This document shows, piece by piece, positions 55,113 to 64,000 of a DNA stretch of 64,000 nt (position 1 is its first letter; each line of letters opens with the position of its first letter). Origin of the DNA: Dickeya dianthicola NCPPB 453 (GTDB lineage Bacteria; Pseudomonadota; Gammaproteobacteria; Enterobacterales; Enterobacteriaceae). Both the position numbers and the translations under genes were made by a program. The stretch covers positions 77,313-141,312 of the forward strand of contig NZ_CM001841.1 in the NCBI RefSeq assembly GCF_000365305.1, in the 5' to 3' direction. The notes beneath the pieces are model-generated. The model searched no databases. It worked only from the letters and a program-made list of their open reading frames with translations, and was not told the origin of the DNA.

Positions 55113-56297
55113 ATGTCAACGGATGGGTTACTGGCGCAGCGTATGGCGCGCCTGAAAAGCTCCGCGATTCGTGAATTGCTCAAGCACAGCAAAATGGACG
55201 GGGTGATTTCGTTGGCGGGCGGCATTCCTTCTGATGCGTTGTTTGATTTCCAGGGACTGAATGAAGCGACCCAACTGGCGATTACCGAGCAGCCGAAATC
55301 GGCGTTCCAGTATGGCCTGACTGAAGGCAGCCCGTTGCTGCGCGAGCGTATCGCCGAACTGTGCGCGCTGCGTGGCGTCCGCACGCAGGCGCAGGATATT
55401 GTGGTGACCGCCGGTTCTCAGCAGGCGCTGGATCTGGTGATGCGCGCCACCACCAACCCGCAGGATATCTTTGTGGTGGAGCGCCCGACCTATCTGGCGG
55501 CGCTGCAAACGCTGGAACTGGCGGAAGCGCAGGTGAGGTCGGTGTCGTCCGACGAAAACGGCATGGTGGTGGATGAGCTGGCAGCACTGCTGGAAACCAC
55601 GCGTATCAAAGGCGTCTATCTGGTGCCGAACTTCGGCAACCCCAGCGGCGTCACCCTGAGCGATGCGCGCCGCCGTCAACTGGTGGCGCTGGCCGCCCGT
55701 CACGATTTCCTGATCGTAGAAGACGACCCGTACGGCGAACTGCGTTTCACCGAAGAACGCCACGCCACCCTTTATCAGTTGGCGAAAGAGGCCGGGCACG
55801 CCGACCGCGTGGTTTATACCTCGTCGTTCTCCAAGATTCTGGCGCCGGGGCTGCGTCTGGGCTGGGCGATTCTGCCCGACTGGCTGTTGCATAAAGTGGC
55901 GATCATCAAGCAGGCCGCCGACCTGCACGCCAGCTCGCTGTCCCAGACTATCGTGGAATATTACCTGGGAACCGGGCGTTTGCCGGCGCAGATTGACAAA
56001 ATTCGTCAGGCTTACCGCCGCAAAGGAGAACTGCTGTCCGAATTGGTGGAGCATGAGCTGGGCGAGGTGATTAGCTTCAACCAGCCGAAAGGCGGCATGT
56101 TCTTGTGGGCGCGTTTCCGGCAGCCGTTCGATACCACCGCCTGGCTGCAAAAAACGCTGGAGCAAGGGGTGGTGTTCGTGCCCGGCGAGTTCTTCTTCGC
56201 CGATAACCCGGACCAGTCAACGCTGCGCCTGTCGTTCGCCACCGCGACCGAAGAGCAGATGCACGAGGCGGTTGCCCGCCTGCGTCGCGCGCTGTAA
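55113..56297 (+). CDS. PLP-dependent aminotransferase (fold type I, LysN/MocR-like)
   Basis: This 394-residue cytoplasmic enzyme transfers amino groups using pyridoxal phosphate. ATG 55113 is placed by homology. [20 protein letters not shown] at the start and [22 protein letters not shown] are typical of the 2-aminoadipate/valine-type branch. [13 protein letters not shown] binds the cofactor phosphate, [12 protein letters not shown] and [10 protein letters not shown] follow, and the Schiff-base lysine is K241 in [16 protein letters not shown]. Its position after liv suggests work on branched-chain or related amino acids; the substrate is not readable. It has its own promoter region after the liv terminator. 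Confidence 0.85.
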   Translation: MSTDGLLAQRMARLKSSAIRELLKHSKMDGVISLAGGIPSDALFDFQGLNEATQLAITEQPKSAFQYGLTEGSPLLRERIAELCALRGVRTQAQDIVVTAGSQQALDLVMRATTNPQDIFVVERPTYLAALQTLELAEAQVRSVSSDENGMVVDELAALLETTRIKGVYLVPNFGNPSGVTLSDARRRQLVALAARHDFLIVEDDPYGELRFTEERHATLYQLAKEAGHADRVVYTSSFSKILAPGLRLGWAILPDWLLHKVAIIKQAADLHASSLSQTIVEYYLGTGRLPAQIDKIRQAYRRKGELLSELVEHELGEVISFNQPKGGMFLWARFRQPFDTTAWLQKTLEQGVVFVPGEFFFADNPDQSTLRLSFATATEEQMHEAVARLRRAL

Positions 56298-56334
56298 CAA
56301 TCGTTGTAATCGAACGCCGTAACCGACGATGACC

Positions 56335-56529
56335 GCTGATCAGCTTCACGCCGGTTTGCTCGATGAATTCTTTTTCGAATTTCTCCATGCGCATGCTGGT
56401 GGTCGGGCCGATGGATATCATGTCAAAGGTGCCATCGTCCTTTTCCACCACGATCGGGCCGGCGTGCAGAATAGCGCCGCCGCGCAGGTCAACCGGCAGC
56501 GTGCGCCCAAGCTCAATCAACCGACGACG
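56335..56529 (-). pseudogene. ttdB-like (tartrate dehydratase beta subunit) fragment
   Basis: About 63 residues ([60 protein letters not shown]) match the centre of the L(+)-tartrate dehydratase / class I fumarase beta subunit, a protein of about 200 residues. Both ends are missing: upstream it is joined out of frame to a truncated transporter, and downstream it stops near the aminotransferase. It is not functional. Confidence 0.75.
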
Positions 56530-57076
56530 CGCCGCCCAGCCCCTGCGGCCCCAGCCCAATCTGATTCAGCCAGGTATTTTTTTCCGGCGTGTCATTCAGA
56601 TAAAAGAAGGTGAACCCACCGAGCAAAATGGCGGCGACGGCGGCGAGCAGAAACATGAATTGCCAGCCGGTCAGCCCCATCACGTCGTGAAAGCTCAGAA
56701 TCGTGCCGGAAAAGAAACCCGCTTCCGCTACACCGAGGAAAAAACGCAGAATGTAAAAACCGGTAACGGTTTTTACCGAGATCATGCCGGCAGCAACAAT
56801 TCCCCAGCTAACCATAATGCGCGCCAGCCAGATGCGCGGGCCGACTTTTTGCAGAATAATATTGGAGGGAACATCCGTGAAGAAATAACCGATAAAAAAC
56901 ATCCCGGCGCCGATACCAAATACTGTCGAGGAAAAACCTAAATCCTGATTCATGGTTAATGCGGCGAAACCGATATTAATACGATCAAAAAACGCAATGA
57001 AATACGTAAACATAACAAAGGGCACGATTCGCCAGGTTATTTTTTTGAGTGCCGCACCTTCAAGGTCTTTTTTCAT
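56530..57076 (-). pseudogene. Truncated ACS-family MFS transporter
   Basis: The start (KKITWRIVPFVMFTYFIAFF, DRINIGFAALTMN) is that of anion:cation symporters such as tartrate or phthalate carriers, normally about 430 residues. After RFFLGVAEAGFFSGTILSF it jumps to HDVMGLTGWQFMFLLAAV, missing about 40 residues, and after TPEKNTWLN it runs into the ttdB fragment and stops 15 residues later (56513). The second half of the transporter is absent. The start codon and ribosome region look normal, so a short dead product could still be made. Confidence 0.8.
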
Positions 57077-57461
57077 GATGCATTCCAGATTAATAAAAAT
57101 AGGGTAAGAAAATGATGCCCGGCAAGGCGATGATTGTCATAGAAATAAGCGAGGAGACTATGCACCGACGTGGAATGCCGATCATCCATCAGCGTTTATA
57201 TAAATAATTTGTATAATTCGGCGTCAGGGGGGTAGAGGGCGGGATAGCATGAATGTGATCAATATTTCACGTATTTCCTGCCTGATGAGGCCTGTATTTT
57301 CACGGTTGATTAAAAATAGAGTAACAGAATGGGGGCGAATCAATTCGTCATTCTGTGATAAAGATCAGCAATAACGCAAAGAGCGATTCCCTGACGGTTG
57401 TACAGAAAAAAACAGCGTTATGATTTATTTAAATATTTCACATAATCGCCAGAGGAAGAGA
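57077..57461. other. Intergenic region between transporter and LysR remnants
   Basis: About 385 bases, the former divergent control region of the decayed locus. I see no gene and no clear operator. Confidence 0.5.
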
Positions 57462-57735
57462 ATGGAGCTGAACCAGCTGCGTTGTTTTATTGCTGTAGCT
57501 GAAACCCTGCATTTCGGCCATGCGGCTCAGCGGCTGGATATGCTGCCTTCCGCGCTGGGTATCCCGCATGGCGGTGCCGAACGTGCGGTTTATTCCCATC
57601 CGGCGTCAGGATGCTTCGTCATGCAAAGGATTGCCGCTGGCGGCCGCCTGGATGAGCGCCGGCAGCGATCCGGTGCGCGACAGCATGATGGCGATTCTGG
57701 AACGCGAGCTGCCGTATATTGCGCGGCAGTTCTGA
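57462..57735 (+). pseudogene. LysR-family regulator, internally deleted
   Basis: It begins [20 protein letters not shown] and [13 protein letters not shown], the LysR DNA-binding start. At about 57560 the reading jumps to sequence like the LysR C-terminus ([23 protein letters not shown], stop at 57735), in another frame. About 200 residues are missing. It is divergent from the decayed transporter and was probably its regulator. Confidence 0.75.
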
Positions 57736-57818
57736 CGACGGTGCCTGTCGGTTAGCACGCGGTAATCGGTTATCACACGGCGGTTCACACATATTTATGT
57801 TTTAACAGACCACGGGCC

Positions 57819-57845
57819 TAAAGACGATGAGTGCGGTGCCGTTAT
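57819..57845 (+). promoter_or_regulatory. Candidate sigma-28 (FliA) promoter
   Basis: TAAA (57819-57822), 15 bases, then GCCGTTAT (57838-57845) fits the flagellar sigma-28 pattern TAAA-N15-GCCGATAA with two mismatches in the -10. It lies about 100 bases before the start of the 299-residue unknown gene. Confidence 0.4.
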
Positions 57846-57945
57846 GTTTCAATATATGTCAGAAAGATTTTGCCTGATGGCGCGTTTTACACCCCATGCT
57901 TAATCTTTGCTGATGGATCATGACAGGCACTGCACAGGATTCCCG

Positions 57946-58845
57946 ATGACTTCTCCCATCTCTTTCAACCGTTCTGCCGCGGCTACATCCGAGCAGAATG
58001 TCAGGGCCGATACTGACGCCAGTACGGCACGTGCCAGCGCGCAAGCGGATGTTGCTCAGGAACAGCCGTCGGTCACCTCCGTGCTGGTGCAATTCAGCGA
58101 CGAGGTCCGTAAACGGATTGATAGCGCAATGCGGGCCAATATGAGCAAAATCAACGATTCTGATCAGGATTTAGCGCGCGGGCGCATCGAACAAATCAAA
58201 CGGCGCCTCCAAATGCTGAAGATGATGATGCTGTCGCTGGCCGGTCAGTCGGTTCCTCCCGGCGTACTGCGCGAGATTCGCCAATTGGCCAGAGAGTTGG
58301 GTCAGGCGGCTAAGACCTTGAATGAAGGTGGGGGAAACGGCGCGGCGGGCGGGGAAAACCAGTCCGGCGCCGTTGCTGGCGGCAGTGGCGACGCTTCCGC
58401 TTCTGCGCTTTCCGGGGCGATGGCGGTGGCCGCCGCGGGTGAGGGCGCGTCGGCTGAATCCGATGGTTTGGGGAACGGTGATCGCGCAGCCGGCGCGTCG
58501 CCGACGGCAAAAAGCGGTGAAGAGACATCCGCGCAGGAAGCGGAGCAATTGCAGAGCGTGGCGGGCGCAATCACCGAGCGGGGAGCCGGGTCGCAACAGC
58601 ACCGCATGGATGCGAAATCAGTACAGGATGCCGTCCGCGAGCTGAAATCGCTGCTTGCGATGGTGAAAAATGCGAGCAAAAACGGCGACAAAGAAGCTCA
58701 GAAGCAGATTCAGGCTATAAATCAGCATATTGTCGATATCGAGAACAGGGTTCAGTCGATGAACATGACGGGAGACGGGGCGGACATCAGCGTCGATCTG
58801 TCTGCCGACCCCGCGGGTAATGTCTCGATTGATGTGCAGGTCTGA
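57946..58845 (+). CDS. Unrecognised 299-residue protein, helical and Gly/Ala-rich
   Basis: I do not recognise the family. ATG 57946 is chosen because an upstream in-frame ATG at 57907 has no better ribosome site. There is no signal peptide or TM. Residues about 45-135 form amphipathic helices with a charged, Met-rich core (RGRIEQIKRRLQMLKMMMLS); residues 136-215 are Gly/Ala/Ser-rich, low-complexity and probably disordered; residues 225-275 are helical again (VQDAVRELKSLLAMVKNASK, DIENRVQSMNM); the end is a beta-like DISVDLSADPAGNVSIDVQV. Similar RIEQIKRRLQ-type helices occur in uncharacterised proteins near motility genes. It lies beside three chemoreceptor genes and has a possible sigma-28 promoter. 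Confidence 0.75.
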   Translation: MTSPISFNRSAAATSEQNVRADTDASTARASAQADVAQEQPSVTSVLVQFSDEVRKRIDSAMRANMSKINDSDQDLARGRIEQIKRRLQMLKMMMLSLAGQSVPPGVLREIRQLARELGQAAKTLNEGGGNGAAGGENQSGAVAGGSGDASASALSGAMAVAAAGEGASAESDGLGNGDRAAGASPTAKSGEETSAQEAEQLQSVAGAITERGAGSQQHRMDAKSVQDAVRELKSLLAMVKNASKNGDKEAQKQIQAINQHIVDIENRVQSMNMTGDGADISVDLSADPAGNVSIDVQV

Positions 58846-58958
58846 ATGCAGACACACCGTGACCGCATTCAATAATTCGGGGAGTCGGCATTTTTTCCTC
58901 CTCCCTGACGATGGGTTTAATATAGTGATTGGTTCAATATACCGCTTTGCGCAACGGG

Positions 58959-60587
58959 TCAGCGTGACGCCAGCGCCAGACGCCAGGCGGCGTTTTCACG
59001 GTGTGGCAGCTGAGGCTGAGCGGTGTGATTGGCGAGTACGAACACATTCATCAGTTGCACCAGATGACCGGCCTGGGCGTTCAGGCTGTCGGCGGCGCTG
59101 GCGGACTGTTCCACCAGTGCGGCGTTTTGCTGAGTGACCTGATCGAGCTGGCTGACCGCCTGATGGATTTGGCCGATGCCGGACTCCTGTTCGGTAGTCG
59201 TCACGCCGATTTCCTTAATTAATTCCGCAACATGATGGGCCTGAGAGACAATCTCTTCCATCGTGACCCCGGCGTGGCTGACGCGTTGTGAGCCGCTTTC
59301 CACTTTTTCCATGCTCTCGGTGATCAGTGTTTTGATTTCTCGGGCGGCGGAGGCGGAACGCTGCGCCAGCGAACGCACCTCGCCAGCCACTACCGCAAAG
59401 CCGCGGCCCTGCTCGCCGGCGCGGGCGGCTTCTACCGCCGCATTCAGCGCCAGAATGTTGGTCTGGAAAGCAATGCCGTCGATGACGCTGATAATATCGC
59501 CGATTTTGCGTGAACTGGTGGTGATTTCTTCCATCGTGTGGATGACGTCGCTCACCACTTCGCTGCCTTTGGCGGCCGTCTGACTGGCAGTGGTGGCGAG
59601 CTGAGCGGCTTCGCGCACCGTGTCGCTGTTCTGGCGAATAGTCTGGCTGATTTGCTCCATTGAGGCGGCGGTTTGTTGCAGACTGGCGGCCTGCTCTTCG
59701 GTACGCTGGCTGAGATCGGCGTTACCGATGGCGATCTGCTGCGAGCCGGTGGCGATGGATTCGCTGCTCTGGCGCACCTGATTGACGATATGGCTGAGGC
59801 TGTCGCGCATAGCGCGCATGGCGGCCAGCAGGCTGTGGCGGTCGTTGGTTTTCAGCAGGACATCCACAGACAAATCGCCCTGTGCTACCTGTTGGGCGAT
59901 ATGCGAGGCATAGGTCGGCTCGCCGCCCAGTTGTCCTTTCACCTGGCGGGTAATCAACCAGGCTACCAGCGCACCCAACAGCGCACTGATGGCCGTTACG
60001 ACCAACAACAGGCTACCGGCGTCGCGGGCATCCGCCATGAAATGCTGGGACATCTCGACCGTGTCGTTTTTGTGCTCGGTGATCATGGTGTCCATCGTGT
60101 TGAACAGCGTGGCCTGCGTGGTCAGCAGGTCGCCCAGAATCAATGCACGGGCTTGCTCCTGCTGGCCGGTCATGCTCAGCTCAAGCACTTTTCGTACCGC
60201 ATTGGAATAAGGGGGGCGCGCCTGATTAAGTTGCGCCAGTAATTCACGTGACTTTTTCAGCTTTAGTTTTTCATCCAGCAGCTTGAGCAAGGCGTTATTT
60301 CGGTCGATGAGTTGTTCAAGGTCGTGTTTTTCCTGAACGAGGTGGGCGGCGTCGGTCTGTATGGCGCTTTCCCGAATAATGCGGGCAGCCGCATTCAGGT
60401 TGTCTTTTATTTCCTGCATAGCAATCAGGTTATTCAGGCGAATATTGGACAGGTAATCCAGATTATTGCCTACATGAATCAGCTGGCTGCGTCCGAAAAT
60501 CGCGACGAAAAAGCCTATCAGAATAACCAGTATAAAACCGGAGCTGAGCATAGCGCCGAGTTTCATATTTTTTAGTATTTGCATCAT
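58959..60587 (-). CDS. Methyl-accepting chemotaxis protein (first of three)
   Basis: This 542-residue inner-membrane chemoreceptor has TM1 about 12-31, a periplasmic four-helix ligand domain (about 35-190, 4HB/Tar type), TM2 about 192-214 and a HAMP domain ([20 protein letters not shown] region). The cytoplasmic signalling hairpin has the conserved tip [20 protein letters not shown]. The C-terminus ends RLALASR with no NWETF-type tether. The signalling half is nearly identical to the receptor at 60987, while the sensor halves differ. Ligand unknown. Confidence 0.94.
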   Translation of the reverse strand: MMQILKNMKLGAMLSSGFILVILIGFFVAIFGRSQLIHVGNNLDYLSNIRLNNLIAMQEIKDNLNAAARIIRESAIQTDAAHLVQEKHDLEQLIDRNNALLKLLDEKLKLKKSRELLAQLNQARPPYSNAVRKVLELSMTGQQEQARALILGDLLTTQATLFNTMDTMITEHKNDTVEMSQHFMADARDAGSLLLVVTAISALLGALVAWLITRQVKGQLGGEPTYASHIAQQVAQGDLSVDVLLKTNDRHSLLAAMRAMRDSLSHIVNQVRQSSESIATGSQQIAIGNADLSQRTEEQAASLQQTAASMEQISQTIRQNSDTVREAAQLATTASQTAAKGSEVVSDVIHTMEEITTSSRKIGDIISVIDGIAFQTNILALNAAVEAARAGEQGRGFAVVAGEVRSLAQRSASAAREIKTLITESMEKVESGSQRVSHAGVTMEEIVSQAHHVAELIKEIGVTTTEQESGIGQIHQAVSQLDQVTQQNAALVEQSASAADSLNAQAGHLVQLMNVFVLANHTAQPQLPHRENAAWRLALASR

Positions 60588-60986
60588 GTGCCTTATTTTA
60601 TTTTGGTGTTGCCGTCATCAATAAATTCGCATTCCTGGTGTGAAGCGAACTGTGCGTATTGGTAGTAATGGGTGCTGGCGACGAAAACGTTGCCGAAGCA
60701 ATCCGTAGCGAAAATAATCCGTAGGGAATTGATCTAAACCTGTTGCCGGTAGGTAAAGAAATAATTTTTTAGTTAATTAACTTTTTAACAAAATGTATAT
60801 CCTAAATAATTCGAGCCGCAGGAAGGCGGCGACGCAGCGAATCCCTGAGCGCTGAAATCAGTAAGTAACCGGGGTGACTGAGGGCAGCCAACACACCTGC
60901 AACGTGAATAATTTGAGGTATGTGTCGCCTGTAGGGGAAGTGGAATTCATTTTTCGATTCCCCACGTTATTATTCAGTCCGGTGGG
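60588..60986. other. Intergenic region between receptor genes 1 and 2
   Basis: About 400 bases holding the promoter region of receptor 1 and an inverted ERIC element at 60796-60922. No gene is seen. Confidence 0.5.
60796..60922 (-). repeat. ERIC element, inverted, with an atypical end
   Basis: TATATCCTAAATAATTCGAG is the inverted right end; the core has GAATCCCTGAGCGC and GTAAGTAACCGGGGTGAC. The other end (GTGAATAATTTGAGGTATG) resembles a right end rather than the usual TTGAAGTATGACGGGTATA. Confidence 0.85.
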
Positions 60987-62612
60987 TTAGTGTGATGCCA
61001 GCGCCAGACGTAAATCGGCACGGGGATACGCGGCGTGTTCGTCTTGCCGGTGATTTCCCGCGACCACAAACACATTCATCAACTGCACCAGATGGCGGGC
61101 CTGATCGCTCAGGCTGTCGGCGGCGCTGGCGGACTGCTCCACCAGTGCGGCGTTCTGCTGGGTGACCTGATCGAGCTGGTTGACCGCCAGATTTATCTGG
61201 CTGATGCCGGATTCCTGCTCGGTTGTCGTGACGCCGATTTCCTTAATCAGGTCGGCGACGTGGCGCGCCTGCGTCACGATATCGTCCATAGTCGTGCCGG
61301 CGTGACCGACCAGTTGTGAACCGTTTTCCACTTTTTCCATGCTTTCGGTGATCAGTTCCTTGATTTCCCGTGCGGCGTAGGCGGAGCGCTGCGCCAGCGA
61401 ACGTACCTCGCCGGCCACCACCGCGAAACCGCGGCCCTGCTCGCCGGCGCGGGCGGCTTCCACCGCCGCATTCAGCGCCAGAATATTGGTCTGGAAAGCA
61501 ATGCCGTCGATGACGCTGATAATGTCGCCGATTTTGCGCGAACTGGCGGTAATCTCGGCCATCGTCTGGATGACGTTACCTACCACTTCACTGCCTTTGG
61601 CGGCGGTATCGCTGGCGGTGGTGGCTATCTGGGCGGCCTCTCGCACCGTTTCGCCGTTCTGGCGGATGGTCTGGCTGATTTGTTCCATCGAGGCGGCGGT
61701 TTGCTGTAGGCTGGCGGCCTGCTCTTCGGTGCGCTGGCTGAGATCGGCGTTGCCCATAGCAATCTGTTGCGAGCCGGTAGCGATGGATTCGCTGCTCTGG
61801 CGCACCTGATTGACGATATGGCTGAGGCTGTCACGCATGGTGCGCATGGCGGCCAGCAGGCTGTGGCGATCGCCGGTTTTCAGCAGGACATCGACGGACA
61901 GGTCGCCCTGCGCCACCTGCTGAGCGATATGCGAGGCATAAGTCGGCTCGCCGCCCAGTTGCCCCTTGATGAAGCGGGTTATCAGCCAGGCTATCAGGCT
62001 GCCGGCGACGGCAATCAGCGCCGCCAGAGACAACATCAGTATACCGGCGCCGTTGGCTTGTGATTCCGAGTCGTCAGCCGTGGCGGTGGTCGCGCTTTTC
62101 TGGTAGGTCAGCATGGTGTCGATGGCCTTGAACAGCGCATCCTGAGAGCGGCGCACGTCGTTGAGGATCAGGTCTCTTGCCTCGTCGTCTTTATTTTCCA
62201 GCCCTTTATCGATCGCTTTTCTGACCGCGTCCTGATAAGCAGGGCGGTTTTGGTCCAACTGGGCCATCAGCGCCTTTTGTTCAGGGGTGACGGCCACTTT
62301 ATGGAGAGTGGCGATAATGTCGTCATTTCTGGGCGCCATGTTATCAATACGCTGTTTTTCTTCGGTCATTTGTTGGTGATCGGAAAGCAACGCGATATTT
62401 CTGATTACCCGGGCGGCAATATTCAGGTTGTCTTTGTATTCTTGTATTAACAGCAGATTGGTGATCCGCTCTTTCGATAACGTCTGAATATTGGTACTGA
62501 GCTGTCGTAACTGTGACTGACCATAAATCGCTACCAGAAAACCGATAGCGATTACCATTGTGAACCCGACGCCCAACATGGATCCTAACTTCATTTCTTT
62601 AAAGAAACGCAT
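60987..62612 (-). CDS. Methyl-accepting chemotaxis protein (second of three)
   Basis: This 541-residue chemoreceptor has the same layout as its neighbour: TM1 about 12-31, four-helix periplasmic domain with [22 protein letters not shown]2 about 190-212 ([20 protein letters not shown]), HAMP, and signalling hairpin with [20 protein letters not shown]. It also ends without a tether pentapeptide (LRLALASH). The stretch from HAMP to the hairpin differs from the first receptor at only a few residues, so duplication or gene conversion is recent. Ligand unknown. Confidence 0.94.
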   Translation of the reverse strand: MRFFKEMKLGSMLGVGFTMVIAIGFLVAIYGQSQLRQLSTNIQTLSKERITNLLLIQEYKDNLNIAARVIRNIALLSDHQQMTEEKQRIDNMAPRNDDIIATLHKVAVTPEQKALMAQLDQNRPAYQDAVRKAIDKGLENKDDEARDLILNDVRRSQDALFKAIDTMLTYQKSATTATADDSESQANGAGILMLSLAALIAVAGSLIAWLITRFIKGQLGGEPTYASHIAQQVAQGDLSVDVLLKTGDRHSLLAAMRTMRDSLSHIVNQVRQSSESIATGSQQIAMGNADLSQRTEEQAASLQQTAASMEQISQTIRQNGETVREAAQIATTASDTAAKGSEVVGNVIQTMAEITASSRKIGDIISVIDGIAFQTNILALNAAVEAARAGEQGRGFAVVAGEVRSLAQRSAYAAREIKELITESMEKVENGSQLVGHAGTTMDDIVTQARHVADLIKEIGVTTTEQESGISQINLAVNQLDQVTQQNAALVEQSASAADSLSDQARHLVQLMNVFVVAGNHRQDEHAAYPRADLRLALASH

Positions 62613-62651
62613 AACGTCACCTTTTTTATATAAGATTTATTTTATCCCTGA

Positions 62652-62786
62652 TATACCCGTCATACTTCACGTTGCAGGCGCGTTGATTTCGTTAACCGTC
62701 CCATTCATGGCCTCGCCCTTTTCGGGGCTACGGTAAGCCGCGTTCAACTCTGCTTTCTTCCTGCAACCCGAATTATTTTGGGTATA
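62652..62786 (+). repeat. ERIC-type element, diverged core
   Basis: Ends TATACCCGTCATACTTCACG and CCGAATTATTTTGGGTATA are intact; the core (GGCCTCGCCCTTTTCGGGGC) is unlike classical ERIC. It is 135 bp. Confidence 0.75.
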
Positions 62787-63437
62787 GATATTGGCTTCCG
62801 TAGCGTATTTCAGGCAATAACAAGACCACTGGCGAAAATTCTCCGTCAGGGAAAGGTTGGCCCGCAGGTGTGTATTAAACCGTTAAGTTGCTAATTGATT
62901 AGTAATTTTAATCAAGATAAGGGATGTATAAAAATTTATCTTCGGGTATTTTTAATACCTGAAATGAAAGCTCTTCCTGAACAACGCGCAGTATGGAGGG
63001 TTTTTAACGGTTTGTCGATAAATCATAACAAAAGGTTTTTCTTATCGATTGATGGTTTTTTTATTAACGTAACTAGAGTTAATTTTTTAATATAAGTTAC
63101 AAAAATAAATACCCCAATTAAAGGCCTGTATTTTGTAATGGTATTAAAGATTGTAGTGATATTAAAGGTTGTAGTGGTATGAAAAACGAAGTTTTTTGAG
63201 ATTCGTCGATGATATTTATTCGTAATGATTAATACAATGTTTTCTATGGGGTTATTTAGACCGAGTCTCGCAATTATGCGCGAGATGGCCTGGCGGCTCT
63301 GAATATTTCCCAGCCATTGCGATTATCTATTGCCAGTAAGACTGCTGGTTCAGCCGGGTGTCGGTCGCTTTATTGACCTTTTTCTGCGGCTCGCCGTTAG
63401 TGAGGGTATCGGTTGTCAGGCGCTGGATTCAGGAGAA

Positions 63438-63459
63438 ACCGCCACATAGTCGTGGCGGT
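63438..63459 (-). terminator. Weak terminator after the third receptor
   Basis: ACCGCCAC and GTGGCGGT form a perfect 8-bp stem with a 6-base loop. The T-tract on the minus strand is short (TTTCTCC). Confidence 0.5.
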
Positions 63460-63476
63460 CAGGGGATAAGGAAAAT

Positions 63477-64000
63477 TTAGAATTGTTCCCAATCGTTGCT
63501 ATTGCCTTTGCTCGTTAACGCCAGTTTGGCAGGGGCTGGTTTTTTTAGTGCCGGCGGGGTGTGTGGTTGCCGCCGGGGAGACGCGTTGCCTGACGTGTTC
63601 TGAATGGTAAACATGCTCATCAGTTCCACCAGTTTTGCCGCCTGGTCACTCAGGCTGTCGGCGGCGCTGGCAGACTCTTCAACCAACGCTGCGTTTTGTT
63701 GGGTTACGCTGTCCATCTGGGTGATGGCCTGATTGATTTGTGCAATACCGGATTCCTGTTCCTGCGTGGTGACGCCGATTTCGCTAATCAGGTCGGCAAC
63801 ATGCTGCGCCTGCGTGACGATATCCGTCATGGTTTCGCCGGCGTGCGCCACCAACTGGGAGCCGCTTTCCACTTTTTCCATACTGGTGGTGATGAGTTCT
63901 TTGATTTCACGGGCGGCAGACGCTGAGCGCTGCGCCAGTGAGCGTACTTCACCCGCTACCACCGCGAAACCACGGCCCTGTTCGCCGGCGCGGGCGGCCT
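63477..64000 (-). CDS. Methyl-accepting chemotaxis protein, C-terminal part (third of three, cut by window end)
   Basis: The last 174 residues or so of a third receptor are present. They include the end of the signalling hairpin ([20 protein letters not shown]), the second methylation helix ([20 protein letters not shown]), and a basic, Pro-rich linker ending NDWEQF. This C-terminal pentapeptide resembles NWETF/NWESF, the tether for CheR and CheB in high-abundance receptors; the other two receptors lack it. The rest of the gene lies outside the window. Confidence 0.93.
   Translation of the reverse strand, partial: AARAGEQGRGFAVVAGEVRSLAQRSASAAREIKELITTSMEKVESGSQLVAHAGETMTDIVTQAQHVADLISEIGVTTQEQESGIAQINQAITQMDSVTQQNAALVEESASAADSLSDQAAKLVELMSMFTIQNTSGNASPRRQPHTPPALKKPAPAKLALTSKGNSNDWEQF

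Larger units (their letters stand above)
62613..63476. other. Long intergenic region between receptor genes 2 and 3
   Basis: About 860 bases: an ERIC-type element (62652-62786), AT-rich sequence, three degenerate 18-bp repeats ending in ATTAAAGATTGTAGTGAT and ATTAAAGGTTGTAGTGGT (63125-63178), and a stem downstream of receptor 3. The frame 62895-63095 has no family resemblance. I see no gene. Confidence 0.5.

Noticed and set aside
62895..63095. 66-residue frame between receptor genes
   Set aside because: AT-rich sequence without ribosome site or recognisable motif.

Overview
The window reads as enterobacterial chromosome, most likely a pectinolytic soft-rot member of the Pectobacteriaceae (Dickeya-like). 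Three things point there: Escherichia-type gene order over long stretches (ibpAB; dctA-yhjJ-kdgK-yhjD; tusA-yhhQ-dcrB-yhhS; rsmD-ftsYEX-rpoH-panZ-livKHMGF); an acetobacter-type cellulose operon with bcsD; and hexuronate/pectin catabolism genes (uxuA, and kdgK with a recognisable KdgR operator). Eight full or partial ERIC elements lie between genes. The genus is inferred from gene content, not from a database search.

Layout. 1-2435: start of uxuA, a divergent GntR regulator, a DUF1471 periplasmic protein, and two decayed genes (yidR and a sialidase-like gene). 2549-5750: an MFS symporter, yidQ, and ibpA/ibpB with a sigma-32 promoter and ROSE-type RNA thermometers. 6497-11864: a C4-dicarboxylate block in which the two-component system dcuSR lies between a DASS-family and a 2HCT-family transporter. 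13077-18838: the dipeptide ABC transporter dppABCDF. 18948-19507: remnant of a hipBA toxin-antitoxin pair. 19987-31536: cellulose operon bcsO-Q-A-B-C-D-Z. 31937-39125: dctA, yhjJ, a small island (IS fragment, rhuM, short hypothetical gene), kdgK, a tautomerase and yhjD. 39456-44933: yhhS, dcrB, yhhQ, tusA, yhhN, a DUF1820 gene, yhhL and rsmD. 45223-49760: ftsYEX, rpoH and panZ. 50163-56297: the branched-chain amino acid transporter livKHMGF and a PLP aminotransferase. 56335-57735: ruins of a tartrate-dehydratase-like locus (ttdB, ACS-family transporter, LysR regulator). 57946-64000: an unrecognised 299-residue protein and three tandem methyl-accepting chemotaxis receptors, the last cut by the window end.

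How the genes work together. Several systems serve uptake and sensing of plant-derived small molecules: C4-dicarboxylates and related acids (dcuSR, the DASS and 2HCT carriers, dctA), peptides (dpp), branched-chain amino acids (liv), hexuronates and ketodeoxygluconate (uxuA, kdgK), and chemotaxis receptors. The bcs genes make extracellular cellulose. Heat-shock control appears twice: rpoH encodes the sigma factor that should read the ibpA promoter in the same window.

Two patterns recur. Accessory genes have been shortened by internal deletions (yidR, sialidase, hipA, the tartrate locus, the LysR gene, the IS). Short tandem repeats occur at gene junctions and upstream regions, with a 15-bp unit at four separate places. 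I did not find a clearly new multi-gene system; the best leads are a shared 20-bp motif upstream of both dcuSR-flanking transporters, the 15-bp repeat array before dppA, and the unknown gene at 57946.
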